Below are positions 25,021-33,209 of a stretch of DNA of 64,000 nucleotides, piece by piece. Each line of letters begins with the position of its first letter. Position 1 is the first letter of the stretch. The stretch lies in NCBI GenBank assembly GCA_052266715.1, contig JBQPRB010000001.1; one strand, written 5' to 3'. This stretch comes from Jeotgalibaca sp052266715 (lineage in GTDB: Bacteria; Bacillota; Bacilli; Lactobacillales; Aerococcaceae). The notes below the pieces were generated by a model. That model was not told the origin of the DNA. It was given only the letters and a program-made list of their open reading frames with translations, and did not search any database. Position numbers and translations under genes: made by a program.

Positions 25021-27441
25021 TTATATTTCCTTGATATCTTCCGGCAAAATGATAAAGAGGTCTGCCTCTTCATCCAATGCCAGGCGATTACTCTGTTGCA
25101 GCTTCGTTTGCTCAAACAAACTGCGCGCTGCACGGGCATTTCCGAAATGGCGGTCGCGTTTTGCATAGGCTGCTTCGAAAACTTCCTGCAATTTCGCCAC
25201 TGTTTCATCCGGCAACACAAATCCTTGCTTCTTGGCACCAGCCCGGAAAATCTCCACCAACTCGGAGCTACTATAATCATGGAAATCAATCGTGTAGGCG
25301 ACTCGACTGCGGATTCCGGCGTTCATACTGAGCATCCGTTCCATTTCGTCCGGGTAACCAGCCATGATTACCACCAGCTTGTCGCGGTTATCTTCCATTT
25401 CCTTAATCAGGGTACTGATTGCTTCATAACCGAAATCATTTTGCGATCCTGAATAAAGTGAGTAGGCCTCGTCGATGAATAACACGCCACCGTAGGCTTC
25501 CTTGATTTTTTCAAGTGTCTTGGGACCCGTCTGGCCGACGTATTGACCGACCAAATCGTCGCGTGTCACTTCAATCATATGACCCCGCTTCAAAACGCCA
25601 ATCGATTTCAGGATTTTACTGATCAAACGGGCGATAGTCGTCTTACCGGTACCTGGTTTTCCAGTGAACACCATGTGTAGCGACAAATCGGTCATCGCAT
25701 ACCCTTTTTCCTCGCGGCGTTTTTCTGCACGCACATAGTTGGTAATGGATTTAACCTGTTCCTTGACGTTATCCAGCCCAATCAATTCTTCTAACTGACC
25801 CATCAAATCCTTGATGTCGTCGCCGAACAGCTGCGCCGGATCAATTCCAAAGTCCAATGGCTCCAAAATGACCAAATCTTCCTCAGTAAGTACCTCTTCG
25901 CTCAAACGGAAAGCCCGTTCGCGCATCGCAGCTTCCATGATATTACGAACCGCACGTGCATTCGCAAACTGGGGCAACACTTTTTCTTGATTAATTTTCA
26001 CCAAGAAAGCTTTCTCCCCGTTTTCCGTCAATGTATAATGGTTCGCTTCCGCTTGTTGCTTGGCGATTTCCAATAACTCAAAATCAGAAAAATCATCGAA
26101 ATTCACTTGCATGTTGATCCGACTCGATAGACCGGGATTCGATTTCAACAGATCTTTCATCCCTTCGTCGTAACCCGCCAAAATGACGATAAAATCATTA
26201 CGGTAGTCCTCCATCGCCTTGATCAACACTTCCAGCGCTTCCGAACCGTAGTCGGACTGATCATTTTTGGCAGGCGTCAAAGCGTAAGCTTCATCTATGA
26301 AAAGAACCCCACCTTTGGCCGATTCAATCACTTCACGCGTCTTTTGTGCCGTTTGTCCCATGTAGCCGCCAACCAAGTCCGAGCGATCCACTTCCACCAA
26401 CTGCCCGGTTTCCAAAATACCCAAGGCTGTGAAAATATCACCGATGATGCGGGCAACTGTCGTCTTCCCCGTCCCCGGATTTCCGGAAAAGGCAAAATGA
26501 TAGCTTGGCTGCAGACTCTTTTCAATGGAGAGCATATAGGAACGACGTTTCTCATACTCAACCAATTTGACGATGCGATTCACTTCACGTTTTACTTCGT
26601 CCAAACCAATCAATTGATTCAACTCTTCCAAAGCATCGTCCAGGGATCGTCTTGTTTTTTGATTATAAGGCTGGGCCGGTTCAAAACCGAAGAAGTCGGC
26701 TTCATTTGACCGGCGACTTTTTTTCGGTTGCATGCTTTCAATCAAGGAGGCCACTTTGGCTGTGCTATGCGACAATGGGCGGGTTTGTTTCAAATATTCG
26801 AATATTTTTCGGCATTCTTCGAAATCGCCATGAATATAGTAAGCATAAACACGGTCGTATTCAATGTCATCATCATAGCCATATTTTTCCGAAGTTGTGA
26901 TGGATTCCAAAATCGTATCGAGTGGCGCTTCTTTTTGCAGTAAAATCTTGGTTTTCAAGCGATGAGACGTATAGGTTTTTGGTCGTTCTTTCAATATTTC
27001 CTCGGTCAAGGTCAGTGCCTTTTCCAGTTGATTGCGGCCAAATGCCATCTCAGACAATATTTTTGCTGCTTCCCAGTTGCTACTATCCGCCTCGTGAGCG
27101 CGGGCAGCATAATGTTCTGCTTCTTTAGGTAACTTCAAATCAAGGTATAATTGCGCCAATAATACCAGATAATTATCCCTTTCCGGTTCTGCTTCAACTG
27201 CTTTTTGAGCAAAGGCCATTGCCTTTTTGTAATCATGACTCTTGAAATAATTCAAGGCCAACAAGTAGTTAACTTGTGGGTGATCGGGATAAGCCTGATA
27301 CGCTTCACGTAAAATAGGCACGCTACTCAACGCCATATTATTTTTGATATTATATTCCATCCCACGCAAACGGGATTCCATTGATTCGACGGTCATCCCA
27401 TCCATTGTAATAGCGTCATTTTCTTTAAAAGTCGATTCCAC
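25021..27441 (-). CDS. TPR protein with two CbxX/SpoVK-type AAA+ ATPase domains
   Basis: An 806-residue protein. Residues about 20-240 are helical repeats of TPR type (ALNYFKSHDYKKAMAFAQKA, AKILSEMAFGRNQLEKALTL). Two AAA+ domains of the CbxX/CfqX type follow, each with Walker A (GNPGTGKTT; GKPGTGKTT), Walker B (VLFIDEAYAL; VLFIDEAYSL) and a pore-like GGYMGQT or GQYVGQT loop. The layout recalls type VII secretion EccA and sporulation SpoVK, but no secretion genes are near. GTG at 27441 is chosen because AAAGGAGG lies 7 nt upstream; the ATG 18 bp earlier overlaps that site. Partner unknown. Confidence 0.85.
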   Translation of the reverse strand: MESTFKENDAITMDGMTVESMESRLRGMEYNIKNNMALSSVPILREAYQAYPDHPQVNYLLALNYFKSHDYKKAMAFAQKAVEAEPERDNYLVLLAQLYLDLKLPKEAEHYAARAHEADSSNWEAAKILSEMAFGRNQLEKALTLTEEILKERPKTYTSHRLKTKILLQKEAPLDTILESITTSEKYGYDDDIEYDRVYAYYIHGDFEECRKIFEYLKQTRPLSHSTAKVASLIESMQPKKSRRSNEADFFGFEPAQPYNQKTRRSLDDALEELNQLIGLDEVKREVNRIVKLVEYEKRRSYMLSIEKSLQPSYHFAFSGNPGTGKTTVARIIGDIFTALGILETGQLVEVDRSDLVGGYMGQTAQKTREVIESAKGGVLFIDEAYALTPAKNDQSDYGSEALEVLIKAMEDYRNDFIVILAGYDEGMKDLLKSNPGLSSRINMQVNFDDFSDFELLEIAKQQAEANHYTLTENGEKAFLVKINQEKVLPQFANARAVRNIMEAAMRERAFRLSEEVLTEEDLVILEPLDFGIDPAQLFGDDIKDLMGQLEELIGLDNVKEQVKSITNYVRAEKRREEKGYAMTDLSLHMVFTGKPGTGKTTIARLISKILKSIGVLKRGHMIEVTRDDLVGQYVGQTGPKTLEKIKEAYGGVLFIDEAYSLYSGSQNDFGYEAISTLIKEMEDNRDKLVVIMAGYPDEMERMLSMNAGIRSRVAYTIDFHDYSSSELVEIFRAGAKKQGFVLPDETVAKLQEVFEAAYAKRDRHFGNARAARSLFEQTKLQQSNRLALDEEADLFIILPEDIKEI

Positions 27442-27605
27442 AAATTGGCCTCCTTTCATATATTCTGTATCTAAATTTAAAATTTCTGTTTCAATTATCG
27501 CCTCTTATTTTAACATATTCTGCAGGTGATTTCCCGTTTACATGCTTATATTCACAAATTTCCAGGCAAATGAAGCAGTTCAAAAATTCTGTTTTATTAT
27601 AGGCT

Positions 27606-27634
27606 TTGGGATTTTTTTCATTTCGTGCTATTAT
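27606..27634 (+). promoter_or_regulatory. promoter of the PRTase-DUF1858-DUF438 operon
   Basis: TTGGGA (27606-27611), 17 bp, TATTAT (27629-27634), about 48 bp before the start codon. Confidence 0.65.
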
Positions 27635-27681
27635 TAGGGTGTAAGAAAGCGTTTTATTCAAGTCGGAAAGGAGTCGTTATC

Positions 27682-28299
27682 ATGTTCAAAAATCGTGAAG
27701 ATGCTGGGATGCAGCTTGCGGAAATGTTGCTTGATTATCAAGACCAAGAAGTCGTTGTTTTTACTTTGCCTAGAGGGGGCGTTCCCCTAGGAGTCGCAGT
27801 AGCGAAACGTCTGAATGCCCCTTTGGATTTGATTATAACACGTAAAATCGGCCACCCCTTTAATCCCGAATACGCAATTGGTGCTATCTCAGAAAATGGG
27901 AAAGCTTTCTATAATCAGCTGGAAATCGCAAAGGTCGATGATACCTGGCTGGAAAATGAAGAAGCACGCTTGAGAAATGAAATTAAAAGACGACGCCATA
28001 AATATGGTGCGAAAGAAGTTTCTGTCAGTAGCAAGACCGCTATTATAGTCGATGACGGTATCGCCACGGGCTTTACCATGTTGGCGGCCATCGATGACGT
28101 CAAGAAAGATAATCCGAATCGGATCATCGTTGCCATCCCAGTTGTACCGGAACGAATGGCGGAACAACTCGAGAAGGAAGTAGATGAAGTCGTCGCTATC
28201 GAACGCACACGCGCTTATCTTGGTTCAGTAGGAGCGTATTACAAAGAATTCGGGCAGATAACAGATGAAGAAATTCTGGAACAGCTTGATTTTAAATAG
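27682..28299 (+). CDS. phosphoribosyltransferase-domain protein
   Basis: A 205-residue protein of the type I phosphoribosyltransferase fold. The PRPP-binding motif is AIIVDDGIATGFTM (residues about 118-131), preceded by VFTLPRGGVPLGVAVAKRL and ITRKIGHPFNPEYAIGAI. Such proteins occur in many bacteria without a known nucleobase substrate. ATG at 27682 follows AAAGGAG. It is the first gene of a three-gene run with DUF1858 and DUF438 proteins (gap 33 bp). Confidence 0.85.
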   Translation: MFKNREDAGMQLAEMLLDYQDQEVVVFTLPRGGVPLGVAVAKRLNAPLDLIITRKIGHPFNPEYAIGAISENGKAFYNQLEIAKVDDTWLENEEARLRNEIKRRRHKYGAKEVSVSSKTAIIVDDGIATGFTMLAAIDDVKKDNPNRIIVAIPVVPERMAEQLEKEVDEVVAIERTRAYLGSVGAYYKEFGQITDEEILEQLDFK

Positions 28300-28332
28300 T
28301 TAATTGTTTAGTATTTTAGGCGAGGTGAAGGA

Positions 28333-28566
28333 ATGAAAGAAATCAGTTTGAAAGATACAGTCTACGAAACAGTAACCAATAATCCTGAAGTACGCGAAGT
28401 TATTGTGGGTTTGGGATTTGCACCGTTACGTGATGATAAAATGTTACAGACTGCAGGAAGAATGATGACTTTGGGAAAAGCTGCCAAGCAATTTGGGATT
28501 TCCTACGAAACCATTGTAGCGACCCTTCAGGCAAACGGTTTTACCGTTAAGGAGGACAGTCTGTGA
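28333..28566 (+). CDS. DUF1858 domain protein
   Basis: A 77-residue protein made of one DUF1858 domain (VYETVTNNPEVREVIVGLGF, then TLGKAAKQFGISYETIVATLQANGF). This small helical domain is found alone or next to hemerythrin and DUF438 domains and is thought to belong to redox or NO-related sensing. Its last four bases overlap the GTG start of the DUF438 gene, so the two proteins are coupled in translation and probably act together. Confidence 0.85.
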   Translation: MKEISLKDTVYETVTNNPEVREVIVGLGFAPLRDDKMLQTAGRMMTLGKAAKQFGISYETIVATLQANGFTVKEDSL

Positions 28567-29768
28567 TTGAAGATTTGAAAAATAAACGTTCAAAAGATTT
28601 CGAAGATCGCCAAGCCATTTTAAAGGATTTAATTTTGCGTTTGCATGCCGATGAAAATCCAGACGTCATCAAACAAGAATTCAAGGAACACTTCGGAAAT
28701 GTGAGTGCGTTTGAAATCTCAGTCATGGAACGTCGTTTGATGGGCGAAGGGATTGAAGCGGAAGAAATTATGCGTTTGTGTAATGTGCATGCTTCCCTTT
28801 TCAACGGCTCCATTGAAGCCGTCTATCAACAAGGTGAAGGCCATGACAGCCCCGGACACCCGATCCGTGTACTGAAAGAAGAGAACTTGGCCCTTGAAAG
28901 TACAATGGATAAGATCGTTAATCTGTTGGCCGCTTATCTAGAAGAACCAGATGCGCAATTAAAAAAAGGTTTGTTGATGCAACTCGATATGCTCTGGGAA
29001 ATTGACAAACACTATGCGCGCAAGGAGAACTCCTACTTTCCGATTATGGAACGTTACGGGATGACGGCTCCACCGAAAGTTATGTGGGGCGTGGATGATG
29101 AAATTCGTGAATTAATCAAGGATTTTCGTACCCGTATTGAAAATGATGAACGTGAGGGTCTTGATTTCGAACCCGTTAAATATGAAGTGGAAGAAATGAT
29201 TGTAAAAGAAGAAGAAATTATGTTGCCCATGATAATCCCCTTCTTCAATGAAGATGACTGGATTTCCATCGCGGACGAGTCTGAAGAAATTGGTTTCTGC
29301 ATCGTCAAACCTGAACAGAAATGGATACCAAAACGCGAAAAAGTGGAGGCATCTATTGAATCCGGTAATATCGATCTAGGGCTTGGTGTCTTGACTCAGA
29401 AAGAACTGAAAAAAATCCTGGATTTACAACCGCTGGAATTAACGTTTATCGATGAAAATGACATCGTAAAATACTTCAATGATGGTCCGGAACGCAAGCT
29501 CTTCCCGCGTACCAAAAATGCCATTGGGCGGGAAGTTTATAATTGCCATCCACCGAAAAGTCAGCCTATCGTGCGCAAACTGATTGCAGACTTCAAGGCT
29601 GGGGCCAAGGATAGCGAAACGCTCTGGTTCCGTGCCCGCGACACCTATGTGATGGTCAGCTACGCGGCTGTGCGTGATGACGATGGCACTTATATGGGAA
29701 CATTGGAATGGGTACAAAATATCGAAAACATTATTAATATTGAAGAAGAGAAACGGACAATCGATTAA
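28563..29768 (+). CDS. DUF438 / hemerythrin-like / PAS domain protein
   Basis: A 401-residue protein with a DUF438 N-terminal part (LKDLILRLHADENPDVIKQEFKEHFG), a hemerythrin-like four-helix part (HDSPGHPIRVLKEEN; WEIDKHYARKENSYFPIME; EEEIMLPMIIPFF) and a C-terminal PAS domain (GREVYNCHPPKS, GTLEWVQNI). Such proteins are thought to bind a metal or haem and sense oxygen or NO; that is family knowledge, not proven here. It begins with GTG at 28563 behind AAGGAGG. A Crp/Fnr-type regulator lies 1.3 kb downstream, which fits a redox neighbourhood. Confidence 0.88.
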   Translation: MIEDLKNKRSKDFEDRQAILKDLILRLHADENPDVIKQEFKEHFGNVSAFEISVMERRLMGEGIEAEEIMRLCNVHASLFNGSIEAVYQQGEGHDSPGHPIRVLKEENLALESTMDKIVNLLAAYLEEPDAQLKKGLLMQLDMLWEIDKHYARKENSYFPIMERYGMTAPPKVMWGVDDEIRELIKDFRTRIENDEREGLDFEPVKYEVEEMIVKEEEIMLPMIIPFFNEDDWISIADESEEIGFCIVKPEQKWIPKREKVEASIESGNIDLGLGVLTQKELKKILDLQPLELTFIDENDIVKYFNDGPERKLFPRTKNAIGREVYNCHPPKSQPIVRKLIADFKAGAKDSETLWFRARDTYVMVSYAAVRDDDGTYMGTLEWVQNIENIINIEEEKRTID

Positions 29769-29783
29769 GATTGTCCGTTTTTT
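29751..29783. terminator. bidirectional terminator at overlapping convergent genes
   Basis: AAACGGACAATC pairs with GATTGTCCGTTT around a 6-nt loop, followed by T residues. The stop codons of both convergent genes lie within the hairpin. Confidence 0.9.
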
Positions 29784-30331
29784 GGTAATTTGTCATTCAG
29801 CTTTTGGTAGATGGGTTTCATCTCCGGTTCTGTGGTCCGGGCCACCGCTTCATCCAATTCCATCCAGGCCACTGCGCTGTTCTCATCGGGTTTGATGGCG
29901 AGTGTGTCAGTTTCGGATGCTTGGAGTAAGTAGGTCACGTTCAAATGAAGGTGCGTGCGGATCTTTTTCCCTTTTTTCACATGAGCGGGAACATCGAGAA
30001 TTTCGATGGCATAAATATTTTCACTGACGGGAGTAATGTTCTGTAGGCCGGTTTCCTCCTCGACTTCTTTAAGTGCGACGCGAAGAAAGTTGTCGTCGCC
30101 ATCAACATGGCCGCCCACCCAAGACCAGGAGTCGTAGATATTGTGATACGCCATGACTGTTTTGGTGAAATCTTCATTAACCACCCAAGCGGATGCCGTA
30201 AAATGTGCAGCATCATTATTGCGCGTCAATATATCCTGGAAAGTATCGATATATTCGAGCATGCGGGCCTTGTCTGTCCGTTCTTGTTCATTATAAGGTT
30301 CATAATCCATGATTGCCTGACGATAATTCAC
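29765..30331 (-). CDS. NUDIX hydrolase
   Basis: A 188-residue NUDIX-fold pyrophosphohydrolase. The Nudix box is clear around GGHVDGDDN, FLRVALKEVEEETGL (residues about 74-97), with Lys for the usual Arg before the first Glu and the early Glu missing. The N-terminal extension (about 40 residues, YEPYNEQERTDKARMLEYI) resembles NUDIX proteins of lactic acid bacteria with unknown substrates. It starts at GTG 30331; an ATG 21 bp downstream is an alternative. It is second in an operon, 15 bp after a small gene, behind a LexA-box promoter. Confidence 0.85.
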   Translation of the reverse strand: MNYRQAIMDYEPYNEQERTDKARMLEYIDTFQDILTRNNDAAHFTASAWVVNEDFTKTVMAYHNIYDSWSWVGGHVDGDDNFLRVALKEVEEETGLQNITPVSENIYAIEILDVPAHVKKGKKIRTHLHLNVTYLLQASETDTLAIKPDENSAVAWMELDEAVARTTEPEMKPIYQKLNDKLPKNGQS

Positions 30332-30346
30332 AGTCCCTCTGTCCTT

Positions 30347-30583
30347 TCAGTTAACGTGGTATTTTTGGACCACGAATTGATTTTTTTTATTACGTTTGCC
30401 ATAAATGACAACTGTTTTGCCCTCGGTGACGTGGAAAAGAAAGTTGAGTGAATGATTTTTGATCAGACAATTTTCCTTGGTATCACGCTCACCGTTCAAA
30501 GTAAAACGCACGAGTGGCATCTCATCCAACTTCAAAATTTTAATCTTTTCTACCTGCCCTTTCAAGTACCATGTATCTTCCAT
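30347..30583 (-). CDS. 78-residue protein of unknown function behind a LexA box
   Basis: I do not recognise it. The protein is basic and beta-rich (WYLKGQVEKIKIL, PLVRFTLNG, KTVVIYGKRNKKNQFVVQKY), suggesting a small OB-like barrel. ATG at 30583 is preceded by GGGGTG; an in-frame ATG 27 bp upstream has no ribosome binding site. It is the first gene of an operon with the NUDIX hydrolase. The promoter has consensus -35 and -10 boxes with a LexA (DinR) box between them, so induction by DNA damage is predicted. Confidence 0.6.
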   Translation of the reverse strand: MEDTWYLKGQVEKIKILKLDEMPLVRFTLNGERDTKENCLIKNHSLNFLFHVTEGKTVVIYGKRNKKNQFVVQKYHVN

Positions 30584-30609
30584 TTTCCGCACCCCGTTTC
30601 TTTGTTTCA

Positions 30610-30639
30610 ATTATACGAACAAGCGTTCTTGTTTGTCAA
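30610..30639 (-). promoter_or_regulatory. consensus promoter containing a LexA (DinR) box
   Basis: On the minus strand TTGACA (30634-30639), 18 bp, TATAAT (30610-30615). The spacer holds CGAACAAGCGTTCT (30616-30629), 13 of 14 matches to the Bacillus LexA consensus CGAACRNRYGTTYC. A half site (CGAACAAG) lies at about 30640. LexA binding here would block polymerase. The opposite strand has a TATAAT at 30663-30668 for the UPF0145 gene, so the box may influence both directions. Confidence 0.7.
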
Positions 30640-30705
30640 GCGAACAAGTTGGAATGATATGGTATAATTTTTTCAGATACAACAAAACACAAGGAGGCAT
30701 TTTTG

Positions 30706-31026
30706 ATGATTATCACAACTACGAGTAGTATTGAAGGTAGAACAATCGTGTCCTACGAAGATGTTGTTTTTGGCGAAGTTATTTCCGGGATTAATTTTAT
30801 GAAAGATATCGGTGCGGGCATGCGTAACTTTTTCGGCGGCCGTTCACAAGGCTATGAAGAGGAAATTGTCGTGGCGCGCGATCAAGCGTTAAACGAAATG
30901 GAAAACCGTGCGCTTCAGTTGGGTGCCGATGCGGTCATTGGCGTAAAAATGGACTATGAAACACTCGGTGCTGATAATGGAATGATTATGGTCACGTGCA
31001 GTGGGACTGCAGTGAAACTGAACTAA
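30706..31026 (+). CDS. YbjQ / UPF0145 family protein
   Basis: A 106-residue protein of the YbjQ (UPF0145) family, which forms pentamers of unknown role and is sometimes labelled heavy-metal binding. Family marks are TTTSSIEGRTIVSYEDVVFGEVI at the start and GADAVIGVKMDYETLG in the middle. The ATG at 30706 follows AAGGAGG. The promoter is an extended -10 (TGGTATAAT, 30663-30668) next to the LexA-box region. A Crp/Fnr gene follows 20 bp downstream and may be co-transcribed. Confidence 0.88.
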   Translation: MIITTTSSIEGRTIVSYEDVVFGEVISGINFMKDIGAGMRNFFGGRSQGYEEEIVVARDQALNEMENRALQLGADAVIGVKMDYETLGADNGMIMVTCSGTAVKLN

Positions 31027-31046
31027 TTTAGAAAGGTGTGAAATGG

Positions 31047-31724
31047 GTGCCTAATAATCAACCTGGTTACGTTCATTCTTGTGTCTCGCTTGTACCGATT
31101 TTTAACCACCTGGAAGTTGAGCAGATGGATGAAATTTCTAAGACAGCGCACACTCGGCACTTCAAAAAAGGTGAATTTATCTATCAACCCCAAGAAGAAT
31201 CGGATTCTTTATATATCGTCCATAAGGGCTGGGTAAGGATTTATCGCTTGACGGAAAATGGGAAAGAGCAACTCGTCCGTTTCTTGGGACCGGGTGATTT
31301 CACTGGAGAAATGGCATTGTTCCGTTCCTCCGTTCACGACTCGTTTGCTGAAGCTACCCGTGATACCGCAGTTTGTGTGATTACCAAAGATGATTTACAA
31401 CCGCTATTGGCAAATTACCCTGCTATTTCCTTGAAAATCATGGAAGAATTTTCAAGGAGGCTGGAACAGTCCGAACGCCAAACTACGATTGTGGCAACGG
31501 AAAAAGTGGAAGTGCGGTTAGCCATGTTCCTGGTTGAATTGATGGAAGAAGGTTCAAGCGTTGTAAACTTGCCAATGTCAAAAAAAGACTTGGCTTCATT
31601 CCTGGGAACGACACCGGAAACCATTAGCCGGAAATTGGGATCGTTGGAAGATCGCGGATTGATCAAGCAAATTTCGAACAAAAAAATAGAAATCATGGAT
31701 GCGGACGAATTGCTGTTGGGATAG
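31047..31724 (+). CDS. Crp/Fnr family transcriptional regulator (Flp-like)
   Basis: A 225-residue regulator with a cyclic-nucleotide-type beta-roll (FKKGEFIYQPQEESDSLYIVHKGWVRIY, GPGDFTGEMALF) and a C-terminal winged helix (MSKKDLASFLGTTPETISRKLGSLEDRGLI). The N-terminal part (YVHSCVSLVPIF) holds one Cys where Fnr/Flp proteins carry redox Cys, but there is no four-Cys cluster site. GTG at 31047 is preferred because AAAGGTG lies 8 nt upstream; a GTG 9 bp earlier overlaps that site. It resembles the Flp regulators of lactic acid bacteria. Targets unknown. Confidence 0.88.
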   Translation: MPNNQPGYVHSCVSLVPIFNHLEVEQMDEISKTAHTRHFKKGEFIYQPQEESDSLYIVHKGWVRIYRLTENGKEQLVRFLGPGDFTGEMALFRSSVHDSFAEATRDTAVCVITKDDLQPLLANYPAISLKIMEEFSRRLEQSERQTTIVATEKVEVRLAMFLVELMEEGSSVVNLPMSKKDLASFLGTTPETISRKLGSLEDRGLIKQISNKKIEIMDADELLLG

Positions 31725-31742
31725 AACCAAGGCTTTTTAACG

Positions 31743-31888
31743 AATTAAACCATTTTAACTGAAATTTTTACCGCAAATGGTTTAATTAACCAGAATAAAA
31801 CCATTTCGACATAAATTTTCACCACAAATGGTTTAATTAACAATTATTAAACCATTTCAACCTAATTTTGCGGACCAAATGGTTTAAT
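31743..31888. repeat. 51-bp-period palindromic array D (AAACCATTT family, three hairpins)
   Basis: Three hairpins have AAACCATTT arms and inverse AAATGGTTT arms at 31775, 31826 and 31877, exactly 51 bp apart. Each pair is separated by a 19-nt spacer; the three spacers differ but keep a T-rich centre. Arms extend outward as AATTAAACCATTT. The array fills most of a convergent junction, and a separate ordinary terminator follows it. Confidence 0.9.
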
Positions 31889-31913
31889 TAATCAAAATCA
31901 TCGCGAGAACGAC

Positions 31914-31951
31914 AAAAAACTGGTGCACCCATTGAGGCGCACCAGTTTTTT
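31914..31951. terminator. bidirectional terminator after the VOC gene
   Basis: AAAAAACTGGTGC pairs with GCACCAGTTTTTT; A and T runs on both sides. It directly abuts the stop of the VOC-domain gene on the minus strand. Confidence 0.85.
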
Positions 31952-32834
31952 ATCCTTTAAAAGCCTCACGTAAGGCTGCAATATCCAACTTCTTCATTTC
32001 CAGGAACGCCGCGACTACACGTTTTTTCGCCTCCGCGTCTTTTGTCAGCATCATTTCGTCGAGTTCACGCGGAACGATTTGCCAAGAGACACCAAATTTA
32101 TCTTTCAACCAGCCACATACCTCGGATTCAGGTACGGCGGTCAATTTCTCCCAGTAATAATCAATTTCCTCTTGCGTGTCGCAATACACGATAAAAGAAA
32201 ATGCTTCGTTAAAATTAAAATTGTGGGCCACACTGTTTTCGCTTATGACGAAAGCGACATCCTCGTACAGTTGTTTGGAAAACATCACCGTACCTTCTTT
32301 TTCAGTTGGAAGTCCCGCTGGATTGCGATAAATCTCAAGCATTTCAGAATGCTTGAATACATCCAGATAATGATTGATCGCTTCTTCAGCATGTCCATAC
32401 TGCTCATTGATATACATCAATGCAGGATAAATTTTCTGTCGCATCTCGCTCGCATTCGTATCGTACATGAGTTGCCAAGTAAGCCCAAAGCGGTCCTGCA
32501 CCCAACCAAATCTTTCACTGAATGGGTACTTATCCAATTCCATTAACGCAAAGCCGCCATCAATCAGCCGCTCCCACAAAGCATCCATTTCCTCTACCGT
32601 ATCACAAAACACCATCAAAGAAATTGAAGGATTTAATTTGAAAAAAGGACCTGCGGAAATAGCTACAAAATCAAGTCCGGCTAACTTAAAACCAAATTGC
32701 TCACTGTCCCCTGATGGTGTGTCTTCAACCACCGTGGACCAGGTTATTTCTGAATCATCAAACAAGGAAACATAAAAATTGACAGCTTCTTTTGCCTCAG
32801 TGTCGTACCACAAACTTGGAACGATTTTATGCAT
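31950..32834 (-). CDS. tandem VOC-superfamily protein (PhnB-like)
   Basis: A 294-residue protein with two copies of a PhnB-like (3-demethylubiquinone methyltransferase-like) glyoxalase fold. Each copy has the pattern SLWYDTEAKEAVNFYVSLF or YINEQYGHAEEAINHYLDVF at its start and ends with FGWVQDRFGLTWQL or CGWLKDKFGVSWQI. Such proteins are usually unassigned and do not make ubiquinone. Start ATG at 32834 follows GGAGGAAG. It lies 18 bp after a small membrane protein gene and is the last of a possible co-directional run. Confidence 0.88.
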   Translation of the reverse strand: MHKIVPSLWYDTEAKEAVNFYVSLFDDSEITWSTVVEDTPSGDSEQFGFKLAGLDFVAISAGPFFKLNPSISLMVFCDTVEEMDALWERLIDGGFALMELDKYPFSERFGWVQDRFGLTWQLMYDTNASEMRQKIYPALMYINEQYGHAEEAINHYLDVFKHSEMLEIYRNPAGLPTEKEGTVMFSKQLYEDVAFVISENSVAHNFNFNEAFSFIVYCDTQEEIDYYWEKLTAVPESEVCGWLKDKFGVSWQIVPRELDEMMLTKDAEAKKRVVAAFLEMKKLDIAALREAFKG

Positions 32835-32852
32835 GTTACTTCCTCCTTATTT

Positions 32853-33173
32853 TTACCCGATGAAACCTCCCAATAAAAATCCTGCCAACAATACAGCAAT
32901 CGGTATAGAGATGACAAAAGCCAAAATTCCCAATAACGAACGATCCTCACGCCAAACAATTGCAATCAGGCTACCTACCAAACTGATAAAAGCACCAAGC
33001 ATTCCCGTCAGCGTGAAAAAAATCATGAACCAGTCAAATGTATTCGGGTTCCCTGTTTCACCGCCGAATCGCGGCTGTAAAAGAGTCGCCGAAACCCAGG
33101 TTAAAATGAAATAAATGATTCCCCATGCGGATATTTTACCAAGCTTCGTTCTCGGACGTAGTTTTAGACTCAT
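32853..33173 (-). CDS. small membrane protein, unknown function
   Basis: A 106-residue protein with three hydrophobic segments: residues about 13-32 (AWGIIYFILTWVSATLL), 48-70 and 80-104, the last rich in Gly (FLLGGFIG). The N-terminus is basic (MSLKLRPRTK), suggesting it stays inside the cell. GAGGGGAGGAA precedes the ATG. I do not recognise a family. It sits between the EndA-like gene and the VOC gene on the same strand. Confidence 0.7.
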   Translation of the reverse strand: MSLKLRPRTKLGKISAWGIIYFILTWVSATLLQPRFGGETGNPNTFDWFMIFFTLTGMLGAFISLVGSLIAIVWREDRSLLGILAFVISIPIAVLLAGFLLGGFIG

Positions 33174-33209
33174 TCAGATTCCTCCCCTCCACTGACACTT
33201 CTTCTGCTT

